Made by a program: the position numbers and the translations under genes. Of a DNA stretch of 5,611 nucleotides, positions 5,558 through 5,611 are shown piece by piece. This DNA comes from Methanosarcina sp. (GTDB taxonomy: Archaea > Halobacteriota > Methanosarcinia > Methanosarcinales > Methanosarcinaceae), in assembly GCA_003157235.1 (NCBI GenBank), contig PMJC01000435.1, forward strand, positions 1 through 5,611, given 5' to 3'. Positions within the stretch are counted from its first letter, which is position 1; each line of letters starts with the position of its first letter. The notes below the pieces were generated by a model, which saw only the letters and a list, made by a program, of their open reading frames with translations, was not told where the DNA came from and did not search any database.

Positions 5558-5611
5558 ATGAATATACTTATAATGGAATTTAATAAAACAATACAAATGA
5601 GAATAATGGAT
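5558..5611 (+). CDS. Possible start of a gene running off the window
   Basis: ATG 5558 opens a frame (MNILIMEFNKTIQMRIMD) still open at the last base, ten bases after the stop of the 50-codon ORF. In-frame ATGs at 5573, 5597 and 5606 are alternative starts. There is no good ribosome site. With 18 codons seen, nothing can be said of the product, and it may be a chance open stretch. Confidence 0.15.
   Translation, partial: MNILIMEFNKTIQMRIMD

Overview
The window looks like chromosomal DNA from a methanogenic archaeon of the Methanosarcina type. The signs are AT-rich spacers, archaeal TATA-box-like promoters, a histidyl-tRNA synthetase starting [12 protein letters not shown], and a bacterial-type class II lysyl-tRNA synthetase. 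Methanosarcina species are known to carry that enzyme alongside the archaeal class I enzyme. The genus assignment is inferred from family resemblance; no database search was possible.

Layout: 1-560 is a gene-free leader that appears to hold two badly decayed traces of IS200/IS605-family elements. 561-1790 (+) is an intact hisS. About 1800-2947 (-) is a tnpB (IS605 OrfB) pseudogene. It is broken by several frameshifts and stop codons, yet the RuvC-like catalytic positions and the zinc ribbon are still readable; its 3' end butts against the hisS stop codon. 3038-3217 (+) is an unrecognised 59-codon reading frame that leaves the tnpB relic divergently. 3254-4789 (-) is an intact class II lysS. 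4790-5611 has no large gene. It holds the lysS leader with inverted repeats, a palindromic TATA element, a set of interleaved inverted repeats that could fold as a pseudoknot, a 50-codon reading frame, and the start of another frame running off the window.

How it works together: the two intact genes are aminoacyl-tRNA synthetases on opposite strands, each with its own leader and not in an operon. Between them lies a graveyard of mobile DNA. No complete new system is visible. The points most worth a second look are the pseudoknot-like structure overlapping a small ORF at 5302-5547, the small ORF at 3038-3217, and the evidence that hisS is flanked on both sides by TnpB-type relics.
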